Assembly (NCBI GenBank): GCA_900113995.1 | Contig: FORK01000008.1 | Coordinates: 1 to 64,000, forward strand | Direction of reading: 5' to 3' | From: Ruminococcaceae bacterium D5 | Lineage (GTDB): Bacteria > Bacillota > Clostridia > Oscillospirales > Ruminococcaceae | Length of the DNA: 64,000 nucleotides | Shown here: positions 1 to 7,259 of the stretch, one piece after another | How positions within the stretch are numbered: the stretch's first letter is position 1 | Layout of the letters: every line of letters starts with the position of its first letter | The notes under the pieces: generated by a model | The model's database searches: none | What the model was told of the DNA's origin: nothing | Seen by the model: only the letters and a program-made list of their open reading frames with translations | Program-made: the position numbers and the translations under genes

Positions 1-61
1 CTAGAGTCTGTTTTAAAACCTTGCGATTGAGTGAAAAACGACGATGTAATAAAATGAGAGC

Positions 62-439
62 ATGAAGAGGCATGAAATAAGCGAAAAACAATGGAATAGG
101 ATCAAGGACAAGTTCCCGCCTGAGAGGAAGCCGCAAGGAGGGCGTCCAGGGAAAAGCAACCGGGAAATGCTTAACGCGATTCTATACTGGCTGAACACGG
201 GAATTCCATGGCGGGATCTGCCGGAGCGGTTCGGCGCATGGCCAAGCGTATACAGTCGGTTTCGGGCCTGGACAAAAGCCGGAGTATGGGAAAATATCCT
301 CACAGCCCTGATTGAGCAGGATTTGGTGGACGAAACAACGCTGATGCTGGACAGCACTACGATCAAGGTTCACCAACACGCCAGTGGGGCTAAAAAGGGG
401 GATATCACGAGGAAACCGGGCGGAGCAGGGGAGGCTTGA
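62..439 (+). CDS. IS5-family transposase, first half (frame A)
   Basis: This 125-residue product is the N-terminal half of a DDE transposase. It carries the DUF4096-like helical start of IS427-group enzymes (GIPWRDLPERFG near residues 47-58) and the first catalytic aspartate in LDSTT (about D97). Read alone it ends in TRKPGGAGEA, which is not family-like. In the -1 frame the same DNA reads GRSRGGLTTK, the conserved continuation. An A5G5 run at 392-401 lies just after the -1-frame stop at 391-393, so it is a plausible -1 slip site joining this frame to the next. The start ATG follows an AT-rich leader without a strong ribosome site. The family call is secure; the exact slip site is inferred. 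Confidence 0.85.
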   Translation: MKRHEISEKQWNRIKDKFPPERKPQGGRPGKSNREMLNAILYWLNTGIPWRDLPERFGAWPSVYSRFRAWTKAGVWENILTALIEQDLVDETTLMLDSTTIKVHQHASGAKKGDITRKPGGAGEA

Positions 440-828
440 CCACGAAAGTCCATGCGGTAACGGATGGACTTGGGAATCCATTGCGCTTTTTGCTCTCCAG
501 TGGGAACCGTAATGATATCTGCGTGGCGCAGGCACTGTTGGAACCTTTTGATTTAAACGGCAAACTCATTCTGGCGGATAAAGGCTATGACAGAGATAAA
601 TTTGTACGCTGGTTGGAAGAACAGGGCGGAATCGTGGTGATTCCCAGCCGTATCACTGCCAAACACCCCAGGAAAACAGACTGGCACACGTACAAAGAGC
701 GTCATCCGGTGGAAAACCTTTTCCTCAAGCTGAAAAACAACCGCCGTTTTGCCACCAGATATGAGAAGAAAGCACTCTATTTTCACGCTGTTGTCTGTCT
801 TGCCTGTATCCTTGTTTGGTTACTTTGA
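436..828 (+). CDS. IS5-family transposase, second half (frame B)
   Basis: This frame supplies the remaining catalytic residues: the aspartate in ADKGYD (about D48 of this frame) and the glutamate in HPVEN (about E93), with the Arg/Lys-rich stretch that follows the Glu in IS5 enzymes. It overlaps the first frame by four bases and starts only with a TTG that has no ribosome site, so independent translation is unlikely. The active enzyme is most likely a frameshift fusion of about 255 residues. It ends 17 bases before the right inverted repeat is complete, as expected for a compact element. Confidence 0.85.
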   Translation: MTTKVHAVTDGLGNPLRFLLSSGNRNDICVAQALLEPFDLNGKLILADKGYDRDKFVRWLEEQGGIVVIPSRITAKHPRKTDWHTYKERHPVENLFLKLKNNRRFATRYEKKALYFHAVVCLACILVWLL

Positions 829-848
829 TGGTTTTAAAACAGACTATA

Positions 849-1135
849 GGACGCTTTGACTATTTTGGGCCTTGTGCTCCATGCGACGCACAAGCATCAA
901 AATCTTCAATAGACGTTTTGGATGTTCCAAGAAGGTTCCATATCCAGAATAAAATATGTAAAAGGTCATCTGAGCGTTTGGCCGTCTTATTATAATAGTA
1001 GGCATCAAAGATTTCAGCATACCTTTGCTTCCAATATAATGAACCCTCAAGTTCTTTCAATATGGATAAAGCGATTCAGGGCCGTACCGTTTGTACGGCG
1101 GTTTGCTAGGATTTTTCAAAATTTTTAGGATCCGG
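849..1135. other. Non-coding stretch with a possible gene remnant
   Basis: No intact gene was recognised between the IS5 right end and the MITE-like repeat. On the minus strand about 1060-860 reads as 66 residues (SLYWKQRYAEIFDAYYY, later LLGTSKTSIEDFD) with plausible codon use, ending close to the IS5 junction. It has only a TTG start and no clear ribosome site, and I do not recognise the family. It may be the tail of a gene broken by the IS. A 7-bp hairpin (GCCGTAC/GTACGGC, 1081-1099) lies beyond it. Confidence 0.35.
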
Positions 1136-1229
1136 GAGGCTGTCCGATGTTTCTAAACCGATTCTGAAGACCCGCTTATCAGGGGGCGGAGGAGTTTGGC
1201 GAAGTTCGAAAATATTGTTGGACAGCCTC
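1136..1229. repeat. Short inverted-repeat unit (MITE-like)
   Basis: GAGGCTGTCC at 1136-1145 is repeated as its exact reverse complement GGACAGCCTC at 1220-1229. The 94-bp interval has no open frame. Terminal GGCTGTCC-type sequences occur at the ends of several IS families, so this could be a non-autonomous or decayed element. One copy cannot prove mobility. Confidence 0.4.
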
Positions 1230-1305
1230 TTGCTTTTATGTTGTGAAGTGATAAAATATAAAGAGAAAAATTTGCTCAGCAATCAATTGAATGGAGGAAA
1301 GTGTC

Positions 1306-1605
1306 ATGACCTCTCGCCTGAAAGAAATGAATGTCGAAGTTTTGTTTGAGGCAGTTCTTCGCCTGAAGACGATGGAGGAGTGCTATAACTTCTTTGAGGA
1401 TCTCTGCACAGTTCAAGAGCTCAAGGCTCTTTCTCAGCGCTTACAGGTTGCATCGATGCTTTCGGACGGCAAGGTATACAGCGACATCGTCGCTAAGACC
1501 GGCGCCTCGACGGCTACCATCAGCCGCGTCAACCGTTCTTTGAATTACGGCTGTGACGGCTATAAGGTCATCTTTGAAAGGCTCAAGGCAGATGGAGTCC
1601 TATAA
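1306..1605 (+). CDS. YerC/YecD-type TrpR-like repressor
   Basis: This 99-residue protein belongs to the YerC/YecD branch of the TrpR-like DNA-binding family. It is all-helical, with a helix-turn-helix around residues 55-80 (VASMLSDGKVYSDIV, then TGASTATISRVNRSL). The ATG at 1306 is preferred over the upstream ATG at 1291 because GGAGG at 1293-1297 sits 8 bases before it. The family is widespread in Firmicutes; its ligand is mostly undefined. The next gene begins 14 bases before this stop, so the two are translationally linked. Confidence 0.85.
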   Translation: MTSRLKEMNVEVLFEAVLRLKTMEECYNFFEDLCTVQELKALSQRLQVASMLSDGKVYSDIVAKTGASTATISRVNRSLNYGCDGYKVIFERLKADGVL

Positions 1606-2335
1606 CGAATTCGCGCCTTTTTACGACCGGTTTATCCGCCCGGTCGATTATCCGGCGCGCGCACGGTATTTTGACGCCCTTCTGAAGCCGATGCTGGGGG
1701 AAGGAAGGCTGATGCTTGATCTCGCCTGCGGCACGGGGTCTCTTTCCGTCGAAATGGCCCGCCTCGGCTATGAGGTAATTGGGGTGGATGGCTCGCAGGA
1801 GATGCTCGCTTACGCCCAGCAGAAAGCTTATGAAGCGGATCTGCCGATTCGTTTCTTCCACCAGCGGATGGAGCGGCTGAATCTGGGCGGCAGTGTCGAT
1901 TGCTGCATCTGCGCCCTCGACTCGCTTAACCACATTACAGAATCCAAAAACCTGCGCCGCGCCCTGATGCGGGTCGCGGCGCATCTTCTGTCCGGCGGGG
2001 TATTTCTGTTTGATCTCAACACACCCTATAAGCATCGGATGCTGCTGGCGGATCATTGCTACTGCTATGAGGACGGTGATACACTTTGTATCTGGCAGAA
2101 CCATACAGAAGGCCTGCTGACCGAAATTGATCTTGATTTTTTCACCGAGCAGCGGGACGGAAAGTATCTGCGGACAGGGGAGAGCTTTGCGGAACGCGGC
2201 TACGAGCTGGATGAGATTAGAGGGATGCTGGCCGAATGCGGTCTTGATTTAATCGCCCTTTATGGCGGAGATACGCTTTTGCCTCCCACCGAGGAAACCG
2301 AGCGATGGATTTTTGTGACGAAAAAAGGGGAATAA
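1592..2335 (+). CDS. Class I SAM-dependent methyltransferase
   Basis: This 247-residue soluble protein has the Rossmann methyltransferase fold. Motif I is LDLACGTGS (about residues 42-50), with an acidic residue at the end of strand 2 (IGVDGS) and a CALDSLNHI motif downstream. The start MESYNEFAPFYDRF matches the usual N-terminus of this clostridial subgroup (Y..FA..YD). The coding frame could be read 13 codons further upstream, but that region lies inside yerC and has no ribosome site. The methyl acceptor cannot be told from sequence. It sits between the YerC-like regulator and hslO and is probably co-transcribed with both. Confidence 0.85.
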   Translation: MESYNEFAPFYDRFIRPVDYPARARYFDALLKPMLGEGRLMLDLACGTGSLSVEMARLGYEVIGVDGSQEMLAYAQQKAYEADLPIRFFHQRMERLNLGGSVDCCICALDSLNHITESKNLRRALMRVAAHLLSGGVFLFDLNTPYKHRMLLADHCYCYEDGDTLCIWQNHTEGLLTEIDLDFFTEQRDGKYLRTGESFAERGYELDEIRGMLAECGLDLIALYGGDTLLPPTEETERWIFVTKKGE

Positions 2336-2341
2336 ACAACT

Positions 2342-3211
2342 ATGGCAAAGCTCTTGCGGGCAATTACTACCGACGGCGCAGTGTTGGCAACTGCCCTTGA
2401 TTCGACTGATATGGCGGCTCGTGCCGAGCAGATACATCAAAGCTCGGCAACCGTTACCGCTGCGATGGGACGGCTTCTGACCGCGGCTTCGATGATGGGT
2501 GCGGCATTGAAGAACGACGGAGATACCATCACCCTGCGGATTTCCGGCGGCGGCCCGGCGGGCGCGGTGATCGCCGTTTCGGATGCCTATGGCAATGCGC
2601 GGGTCACGGCGGGGAATTTGCGCGCCGACCTTCCGCTTAATTCGAAGGGCAAACTCGATGTCGGAGGAATCATCGGCACCGACGGCTATCTGTCGGTCAT
2701 TCGGGATTCCGGGACAGGGGAGCCGCAGACCGGCTATTCTCCCATTGTGAGCGGGGAAATCGGTGAGGACCTGACCTATTTCTTCGCAAATTCGGAGCAG
2801 ATTCCCACCGTCTGCGCACTGGGAGTTTTAGTTTCTCCTGATTTGACCGTTGCGGCCTCAGGCGGTTATCTGCTCCAGCTTCTTCCCGGCGCGGACGAGG
2901 AAACCATTGAACGAATCGAAAAAAATCTTCCCGGACTCAAGCCGGTTTCCACGATGGTTCACGAGGGGCTTTCCCCGCTTGACATGCTGCAAAAAGCTCT
3001 GGAGGGCTTCGAGCTGGAGGTCATCGAGGAGCGCCAGGTAGAATACCGCTGTGATTGTTCCCGGGGGCGGGTGGAGCGGGTGCTGATCAGCCTCGGAACT
3101 GCCGAACTGGAAAAGCTGGCTGAAGAGCAGGAAGTGACCGAGGTGGCCTGCCATTTCTGTGAGAAGCGTTATACCTTTACAAGCAGCGAAATCAAAAAAC
3201 TGGCCCGTTAA
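2342..3211 (+). CDS. hslO: Hsp33 redox-regulated chaperonin
   Basis: Hsp33 is a cytosolic holdase switched on by oxidation. Under reducing conditions four cysteines bind zinc; disulfide formation unfolds the C-terminus and exposes the client surface. Here those cysteines are present as CDC (about 237-239) and CHFC (about 270-273). The N-terminal body has family motifs GAALKNDGDTITLRISGGGP and SGEIGEDLTYFF. The length of 289 residues is typical. It starts six bases after the methyltransferase stop. In an anaerobe a role in transient oxygen or bleach stress is the expected one. Confidence 0.95.
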   Translation: MAKLLRAITTDGAVLATALDSTDMAARAEQIHQSSATVTAAMGRLLTAASMMGAALKNDGDTITLRISGGGPAGAVIAVSDAYGNARVTAGNLRADLPLNSKGKLDVGGIIGTDGYLSVIRDSGTGEPQTGYSPIVSGEIGEDLTYFFANSEQIPTVCALGVLVSPDLTVAASGGYLLQLLPGADEETIERIEKNLPGLKPVSTMVHEGLSPLDMLQKALEGFELEVIEERQVEYRCDCSRGRVERVLISLGTAELEKLAEEQEVTEVACHFCEKRYTFTSSEIKKLAR

Positions 3212-3285
3212 GCCCCGGAATTTGCGGCCGATTTGCAAAAACGGCTTTCTATTCACGATTTTCGCAGTGTTTTTTGAAAAAATTC

Positions 3286-3314
3286 TTGCATTCATACGAA
3301 ACGGGTGATATAAT
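3286..3314 (+). promoter_or_regulatory. SigA-type promoter for rpsB-tsf
   Basis: TTGCAT (3286-3291), a 17-base spacer and TATAAT (3309-3314). It lies about 110 bases before rpsB, leaving room for a structured leader. Confidence 0.8.
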
Positions 3315-3319
3315 AGAAC

Positions 3320-3425
3320 AGCCAAAACACACGCCATGCCATTGCACCGGGCGGTGGCCGGAATTTTCGGTCTCCCGGGCGAAATTTCAAAGCATGGCGG
3401 CGGTTTGAAAACCGAAGGAGGATTT
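3320..3425 (+). promoter_or_regulatory. Structured 5' leader of rpsB
   Basis: The transcript start predicted from the promoter leaves about 100 bases before the ribosome site. CGCCATGC (3332-3339) pairs perfectly with GCATGGCG (3392-3399), enclosing GC-rich inner pairing (CCGGG, then CCGG-AATTTT-CGG). S2 autoregulates its own mRNA in several bacteria, so this may be an S2-binding leader. That function is inferred; no known consensus was matched. Confidence 0.45.
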
Positions 3426-3429
3426 TTCT

Positions 3430-4155
3430 ATGGCAGTCGTATCGATGAAGCAGCTCCTTGAGGCGGGCGTCCATTTCGGACACCAGACCCGCCGCTGGAA
3501 CCCCAAAATGGCCCCGTATATCTTTACCGAAAGAAACGGCATCTACATCATTGATCTGCAGAAAACCGTCCGCATGATTGATGATGCCTACAACTTCGTC
3601 CGCGAGCTCGCGGCGAACGGCGACGCCCTTCTTTTTGTCGGCACCAAGAAGCAGGCTGGCGAAAGCATCCGCGAGGAAGCGGAGCGCGCAGGCTGCCCGT
3701 TTGTCAACGCCAGATGGCTCGGCGGTATGCTGACCAACTTCCGTACCATCCGCCGCAGAATCGACCGTCTCAACCAGCTCCGCCAGATGGAGCAGGACGG
3801 CACCTTTGACCGTCTCCCCAAGAAGGAAGTTGTCAAGCTCAATCTCGAGATTGAGAAGCTTGAGAAGTTCCTGGGCGGCATCAAGGAGATGAAGAAGCTC
3901 CCCGGCGCTCTCTTCATCGTCGATCCCCGCAAGGAGCGTATTGCTGTCACCGAAGCCCGCAAGCTGGGTATCCCGATCGTTTCGATTGTTGACACCAACT
4001 GCGATCCGGATGAGATTGATTATATCATCCCCGGCAACGACGACGCGATCCGTGCTGTCAAGCTGATTTCCCAGACGATGGCCAACGCTTATATCGAGGG
4101 CCGCCAGGGCGTCGACAGCGTCGCGCCTGAGGCTGCCGAGGCTGTTGCTCAGTAA
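3430..4155 (+). CDS. rpsB: 30S ribosomal protein S2
   Basis: S2 is a late-assembling protein of the 30S subunit, bound between head and body. The 241-residue product carries the standard family signatures: the N-terminal [21 protein letters not shown], the coiled-coil insertion around residues 105-145 ([16 protein letters not shown]), and [12 protein letters not shown] followed by [14 protein letters not shown]. The start ATG follows GAAGGAGG. It is followed by tsf, the usual bacterial order. Confidence 0.98.
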   Translation: MAVVSMKQLLEAGVHFGHQTRRWNPKMAPYIFTERNGIYIIDLQKTVRMIDDAYNFVRELAANGDALLFVGTKKQAGESIREEAERAGCPFVNARWLGGMLTNFRTIRRRIDRLNQLRQMEQDGTFDRLPKKEVVKLNLEIEKLEKFLGGIKEMKKLPGALFIVDPRKERIAVTEARKLGIPIVSIVDTNCDPDEIDYIIPGNDDAIRAVKLISQTMANAYIEGRQGVDSVAPEAAEAVAQ

Positions 4156-4169
4156 GTTTTGTATTCTGT

Positions 4170-4198
4170 GGATGCCCGGGCGGTTCGTTCGGGCATCC
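4170..4198 (+). terminator. rpsB-tsf intergenic hairpin
   Basis: GGATGCCCG (4170-4178) pairs with CGGGCATCC (4190-4198). Only TTCT follows, so it is more likely a partial terminator or RNA-processing site that sets the rpsB:tsf ratio than a full stop. Confidence 0.55.
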
Positions 4199-4239
4199 TT
4201 CTGTGATAAAGATGAACAGGAAAAATGGAGGTTAAAAAT

Positions 4240-5163
4240 ATGGCTTTTACCGCGAAAGACGTAGCCGCACTGCGTGAGAGAACCAACTGCGGCATGATGG
4301 ACTGCAAGAAGGCGCTGACCGAAGCTGACGGCAATATGGATAAGGCGGTCGAGATTCTTCGTGAGAAGGGCCTTGCTGCCGCTACTAAAAAGGCCGGGCG
4401 CATTGCCGCAGAAGGCGTTGTCACTTCAGTGGTCGATGAGGCCAAAAAGATCGGCGTTGTTCTTGAGGTGAATTCCGAGACGGATTTCGTTGCCAAGAAT
4501 CCGATTTTCAATGAGTTCGTTGCGGCGCTCGCCAAGATTGTTCTTGAGCAGAATCCCGCTGACGTTGACGCACTGAAGGCCTGCGTCGGCCCTGACGGTA
4601 TGACCGTCGAGAAGATGCTTCAGGAGAAGGTCATGACGATCGGTGAGAACATTCAGATCCGCCGCTTCGTCCGCCTTGAGGGAGATCTCGTCAGCTATGT
4701 CCATGGCGGCGGCAAGATCGGCGTTATGGTCAAGTTTGATACCGATCTCGGCGACAAGGAAGCTTTCAAGGTCTACGGCAAGGATGTCGCGATGCAGATC
4801 GCTGCGATCAACCCCTCCTACGTCCGCAAGGAAGATGTTCCCGCAGATGAGGTTGCCAAGGAGAAGGAAATTCTCATTGCTCAGGCGCAGCAGGACCCCA
4901 AGAACGCCAATAAGCCTGCCAATGTTCTGGAAAAGATGGTGGAAGGCCGCCTGAACAAAAAATTCTATCAGGACGCCTGCCTGCTGGAGCAGCCCTTTGT
5001 CAAGGATGGCAATATCACCGTCAGCCAGTACACCAAGAATACCGCGAAGGAGCTTGGCGGCAAGATTGAGGTTGTTTCTTTCATCCGCTTTGAGAAGGGC
5101 GAGGGAATCGAGAAGAAGCAGGAGAATTTTGCGGAGGAAATTGCAAAACAGCTCAATAAGTAA
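4240..5163 (+). CDS. tsf: Translation elongation factor Ts
   Basis: EF-Ts recycles EF-Tu by exchanging GDP for GTP. The 307-residue product has the N-terminal UBA-like module (FTAKDVAALRERTNCGMMDC, residues 3-22) and the core with NSETDFVAKN near residues 75-85. Two dimerisation subdomains follow, ending in VVSFIRFEKGEGIEKK. The ATG at 4240 is used because GGAGG (4227-4231) lies 8 bases upstream; the ATG at 4225 would overlap that site. It shares the rpsB promoter and ends at the terminator at 5209. Confidence 0.98.
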   Translation: MAFTAKDVAALRERTNCGMMDCKKALTEADGNMDKAVEILREKGLAAATKKAGRIAAEGVVTSVVDEAKKIGVVLEVNSETDFVAKNPIFNEFVAALAKIVLEQNPADVDALKACVGPDGMTVEKMLQEKVMTIGENIQIRRFVRLEGDLVSYVHGGGKIGVMVKFDTDLGDKEAFKVYGKDVAMQIAAINPSYVRKEDVPADEVAKEKEILIAQAQQDPKNANKPANVLEKMVEGRLNKKFYQDACLLEQPFVKDGNITVSQYTKNTAKELGGKIEVVSFIRFEKGEGIEKKQENFAEEIAKQLNK

Positions 5164-5208
5164 AGCCTTTGTCGGTGTCGGCCGAAAATATCCCGAGTTA
5201 AGCAGCAG

Positions 5209-5245
5209 AGAGCATCAAGACCGAGAGGTTTTGGTGCTCTTTTTT
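5209..5245 (+). terminator. Rho-independent terminator of rpsB-tsf
   Basis: AGAGCATCAA (5209-5218) pairs with TTGGTGCTCT (5231-5240, one G-T pair), and a T run follows directly. Confidence 0.85.
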
Positions 5246-5442
5246 GTCATTTCCAGGGGACGTTGAAGAGATTTTGGAGGGGACGAGGAGGAAATAAGGA
5301 GGGAGGGAACAAAGAACATTCCCTCGCCCCCTCAAACAGCTCAGAAATGGCTTAATTGAGGGTATAGCGAGATAAATTCGAGTTTTAGCGCAGTTTAAGC
5401 TTCAATTATCGAGGAATAACGGGACAATCCCAAGTTTTGTGT

Positions 5443-5487
5443 AAACCTCCGATGTGGTGTAGAATAGAAGCACCACATCGGAGGTTT
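5443..5487 (+). promoter_or_regulatory. Perfect hairpin masking the IS256 transposase ribosome site
   Basis: A 17-bp arm at 5443-5459 pairs perfectly with 5471-5487 across an 11-base loop, followed by a short T run. The right arm contains GGAGG (5480-5484), the ribosome site of the ATG at 5493. RNA reading in from outside would fold this hairpin and hide the site or terminate, while transcripts starting inside the right arm or loop would not. The effect is inferred from the pairing. Confidence 0.7.
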
Positions 5488-5492
5488 TTACT

Positions 5493-6731
5493 ATGGGAAG
5501 AAAGAATCGCAGTCCCGAAGAAAACGAGCGCAGAGCAAAAATCCGTGAACTGCTGCAAGCCAGAAATATCAGCAGCATGGATGACATCCAGAATCTGTTC
5601 AAGGAAACCATTGCCGAATTCATGGAAAATGGACTGGATGCAGAACTGGATGACGAACTCGGTTACAGCAAGTACGATTACAAGAACAAGGAAACTGACA
5701 ACAGCCGGAATGGGCACAGCAGCAAGACGCTGCGTACCAGCTTCGGTGATGTGGAGGTTTCCATACCGCGAGATCGCAAAGGAGAATATGAACCGCAGCT
5801 TCTGAAGAAGAACCAGACCAGCATCAGTCAGGATATCGAAGAAAAGATCTTGTCCATGTATGCAAAGGGCATGACAACCAGCGACATTGAAAACCATATT
5901 CGTGATATTTACGGCATAGATGTCTCGGATACGACGGTAAGCCGGGTAACGGACAAAATCCTTCCCATCGCAAAAGAATGGCAGCAACGGCCACTGGAGA
6001 CCGTCTATGCGGTGGTATTTCTGGATGCCATCCACTACCATGTCAGAAGCGAAGGGCAGATCGTCAAGAAGGCTGTTTACATCGCCATTGGTATCAACCT
6101 TGACGGGCGAAAAGATGTCCTGGGAATGTGGGTTGGTGAAACTGAAAGCGCCAAGTTCTGGGCAACTGTGCTGAATGGTCTGCGTAATCGCGGTGTGGAA
6201 GATATCTTCATTGCCTGCACGGACAATCTGACTGGGTTTTCTGCTGCCATTGAGGCAGTCTTCCCCAAAACGGAAATCCAGAACTGTATCATTCACCAGA
6301 TTCGCAATTCCACCAGGTACGTTTCCTACAAGGATCTGAAGGCATTGATCGCATACTTGAAAGCGGTATATGCAGCTGTGGACGAGGCTGCTGCATTGGA
6401 AGCACTGGAGGTATTTGCCCAGCGGTGGGACAAGAAATACCCGAAGATTTCGGCCTCCTGGCAGGACAACTGGCCTAATCTGAGCACCTATTTCAAGTTT
6501 CCTCAGGAAGTCCGGCGGCTGATTTATACCACCAATGCCATTGAGGGTTTTAACCGCCAGCTTCGCAAAGTAACCAAGGCCAAATCTGTTTTCCCGACAG
6601 ATGACAGCCTGCTGAAAATGCTGTATCTGGCGATGATGGACATTACAAAGAAATGGACCGGCAGACGCCAGGACTGGAGCGTGATCCACGCTCAACTCGC
6701 AGTTTTCTTTTCCGACAGGATGCCGGATTGA
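5493..6731 (+). CDS. IS256-family transposase
   Basis: This 412-residue mutator-type DDE enzyme carries out cut-and-circle transposition of the surrounding element. The catalytic residues are visible: D178 in VVFLDAIHYH, D244 in ACTDNLTGFS and E351 in NAIEGFNRQLRKV. The N-terminal third holds the DNA-binding segment (KGMTTSDIENHIRDIYGID, then SDTTVSRVTDKI). Length and motifs are complete, with no frameshift, and the ends and target duplication are intact, so the copy is probably active. Translation is likely restrained by the hairpin covering the ribosome site. It is unrelated to the IS5 element at the window start. Confidence 0.97.
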   Translation: MGRKNRSPEENERRAKIRELLQARNISSMDDIQNLFKETIAEFMENGLDAELDDELGYSKYDYKNKETDNSRNGHSSKTLRTSFGDVEVSIPRDRKGEYEPQLLKKNQTSISQDIEEKILSMYAKGMTTSDIENHIRDIYGIDVSDTTVSRVTDKILPIAKEWQQRPLETVYAVVFLDAIHYHVRSEGQIVKKAVYIAIGINLDGRKDVLGMWVGETESAKFWATVLNGLRNRGVEDIFIACTDNLTGFSAAIEAVFPKTEIQNCIIHQIRNSTRYVSYKDLKALIAYLKAVYAAVDEAAALEALEVFAQRWDKKYPKISASWQDNWPNLSTYFKFPQEVRRLIYTTNAIEGFNRQLRKVTKAKSVFPTDDSLLKMLYLAMMDITKKWTGRRQDWSVIHAQLAVFFSDRMPD

Positions 6732-6882
6732 GCGGTTGATCCTTGACACGCGGCATCTCTGCCACTAATATGACGCCAAGAGAGCGGCCTCCCTGAACAC
6801 GAGACCGCTCCCTTGAGATAATTTGCTCTATTTGCACTACATCTGTCCGTTTACACAGAATTCGGGACGCTCCCGGAATAAC

Positions 6883-7146
6883 TGAACCCTTCGTAGATTT
6901 TGAGTCATAGCAGGGTCTTGCGGAGTTTTTGTTCCCCCTCATTTCATTTCTTATAACCCTCATGGGGCATCAAATCCATTCAAATTTCAGTTTAACCATA
7001 TTTCCGTTTCCCCGCCATCCTTTCTCAAATAAAATTAGGGAGCGGGACAATTCCGTTTAGACAAGGTTCACTTTTTGGGCTATACAACACAGACCTTGCC
7101 GGTTTCAGGCGGACCGCAACAGCTCTTGCCTGGGCAAAAACACAAT
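6883..7146. other. Gap with no recognised gene
   Basis: Nothing gene-like was found between the IS256 duplication and the ABC-operon terminator. GGGACAATTCC at 7044-7054 resembles the first 11 bases of the IS256 left end and may be a decayed end, but the match is too short to call. Confidence 0.4.
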
Positions 7147-7190
7147 AGAGAGATCACCGGAGAACCTTTTGGTTCTCCGGTGATCTCTCT
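7147..7190 (-). terminator. Terminator of the ABC-transporter operon
   Basis: A perfect 20-bp stem (7147-7166 with 7171-7190) has a four-base loop. On the minus strand it is followed within about six bases by a five-T run. Confidence 0.8.
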
Positions 7191-7259
7191 GCATCCCAAA
7201 ACCGATTTGTGTCTGCCTCTTTTGGGCGGCCTCAGCCGTGATGTAATCAAAGTCAATAT

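Larger units (their letters stand above)
4..846 (+). mobile_element. IS5-family (IS427-like) insertion sequence, complete
   Basis: The 16-bp arm at 5-20 (AGTCTGTTTTAAAACC) recurs as its exact reverse complement at 830-845, and these arms bracket a transposase split into two overlapping frames. A TA dinucleotide lies just outside each end (2-3 and 847-848), which fits the TA duplication of the IS427 group. If the outermost bases 4 and 846 belong to the element they mismatch. Both ends and both catalytic halves are present, so the copy looks potentially active. The left end is at the window edge, so its flank cannot be judged. Confidence 0.85.
5421..6874 (+). mobile_element. IS256-family insertion sequence, intact
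   Basis: The 26-bp left end (5421-5446, GGGACAATCCC... to TGTGTAAAC) and right end (6849-6874, reverse-complement GGGAGCGTCCC... to TGTGTAAAC) are imperfect inverted repeats. They are flanked by a perfect 8-bp duplication, GGAATAAC (5413-5420 and 6875-6882), the target-site length typical of IS256. The element is 1454 bp and carries one complete transposase gene. It landed in the gap between the convergent tsf and ABC-transporter units, where it disrupts nothing. Confidence 0.95.

Noticed and set aside
5406-6749. Minus-strand open frame across IS256
   Set aside because: It lies opposite the intact transposase and is composed of low-information sequence.
7044-7054. GGGACAATTCC resembling an IS256 end
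   Set aside because: Eleven bases with no partner end or transposase remnant are too little evidence.
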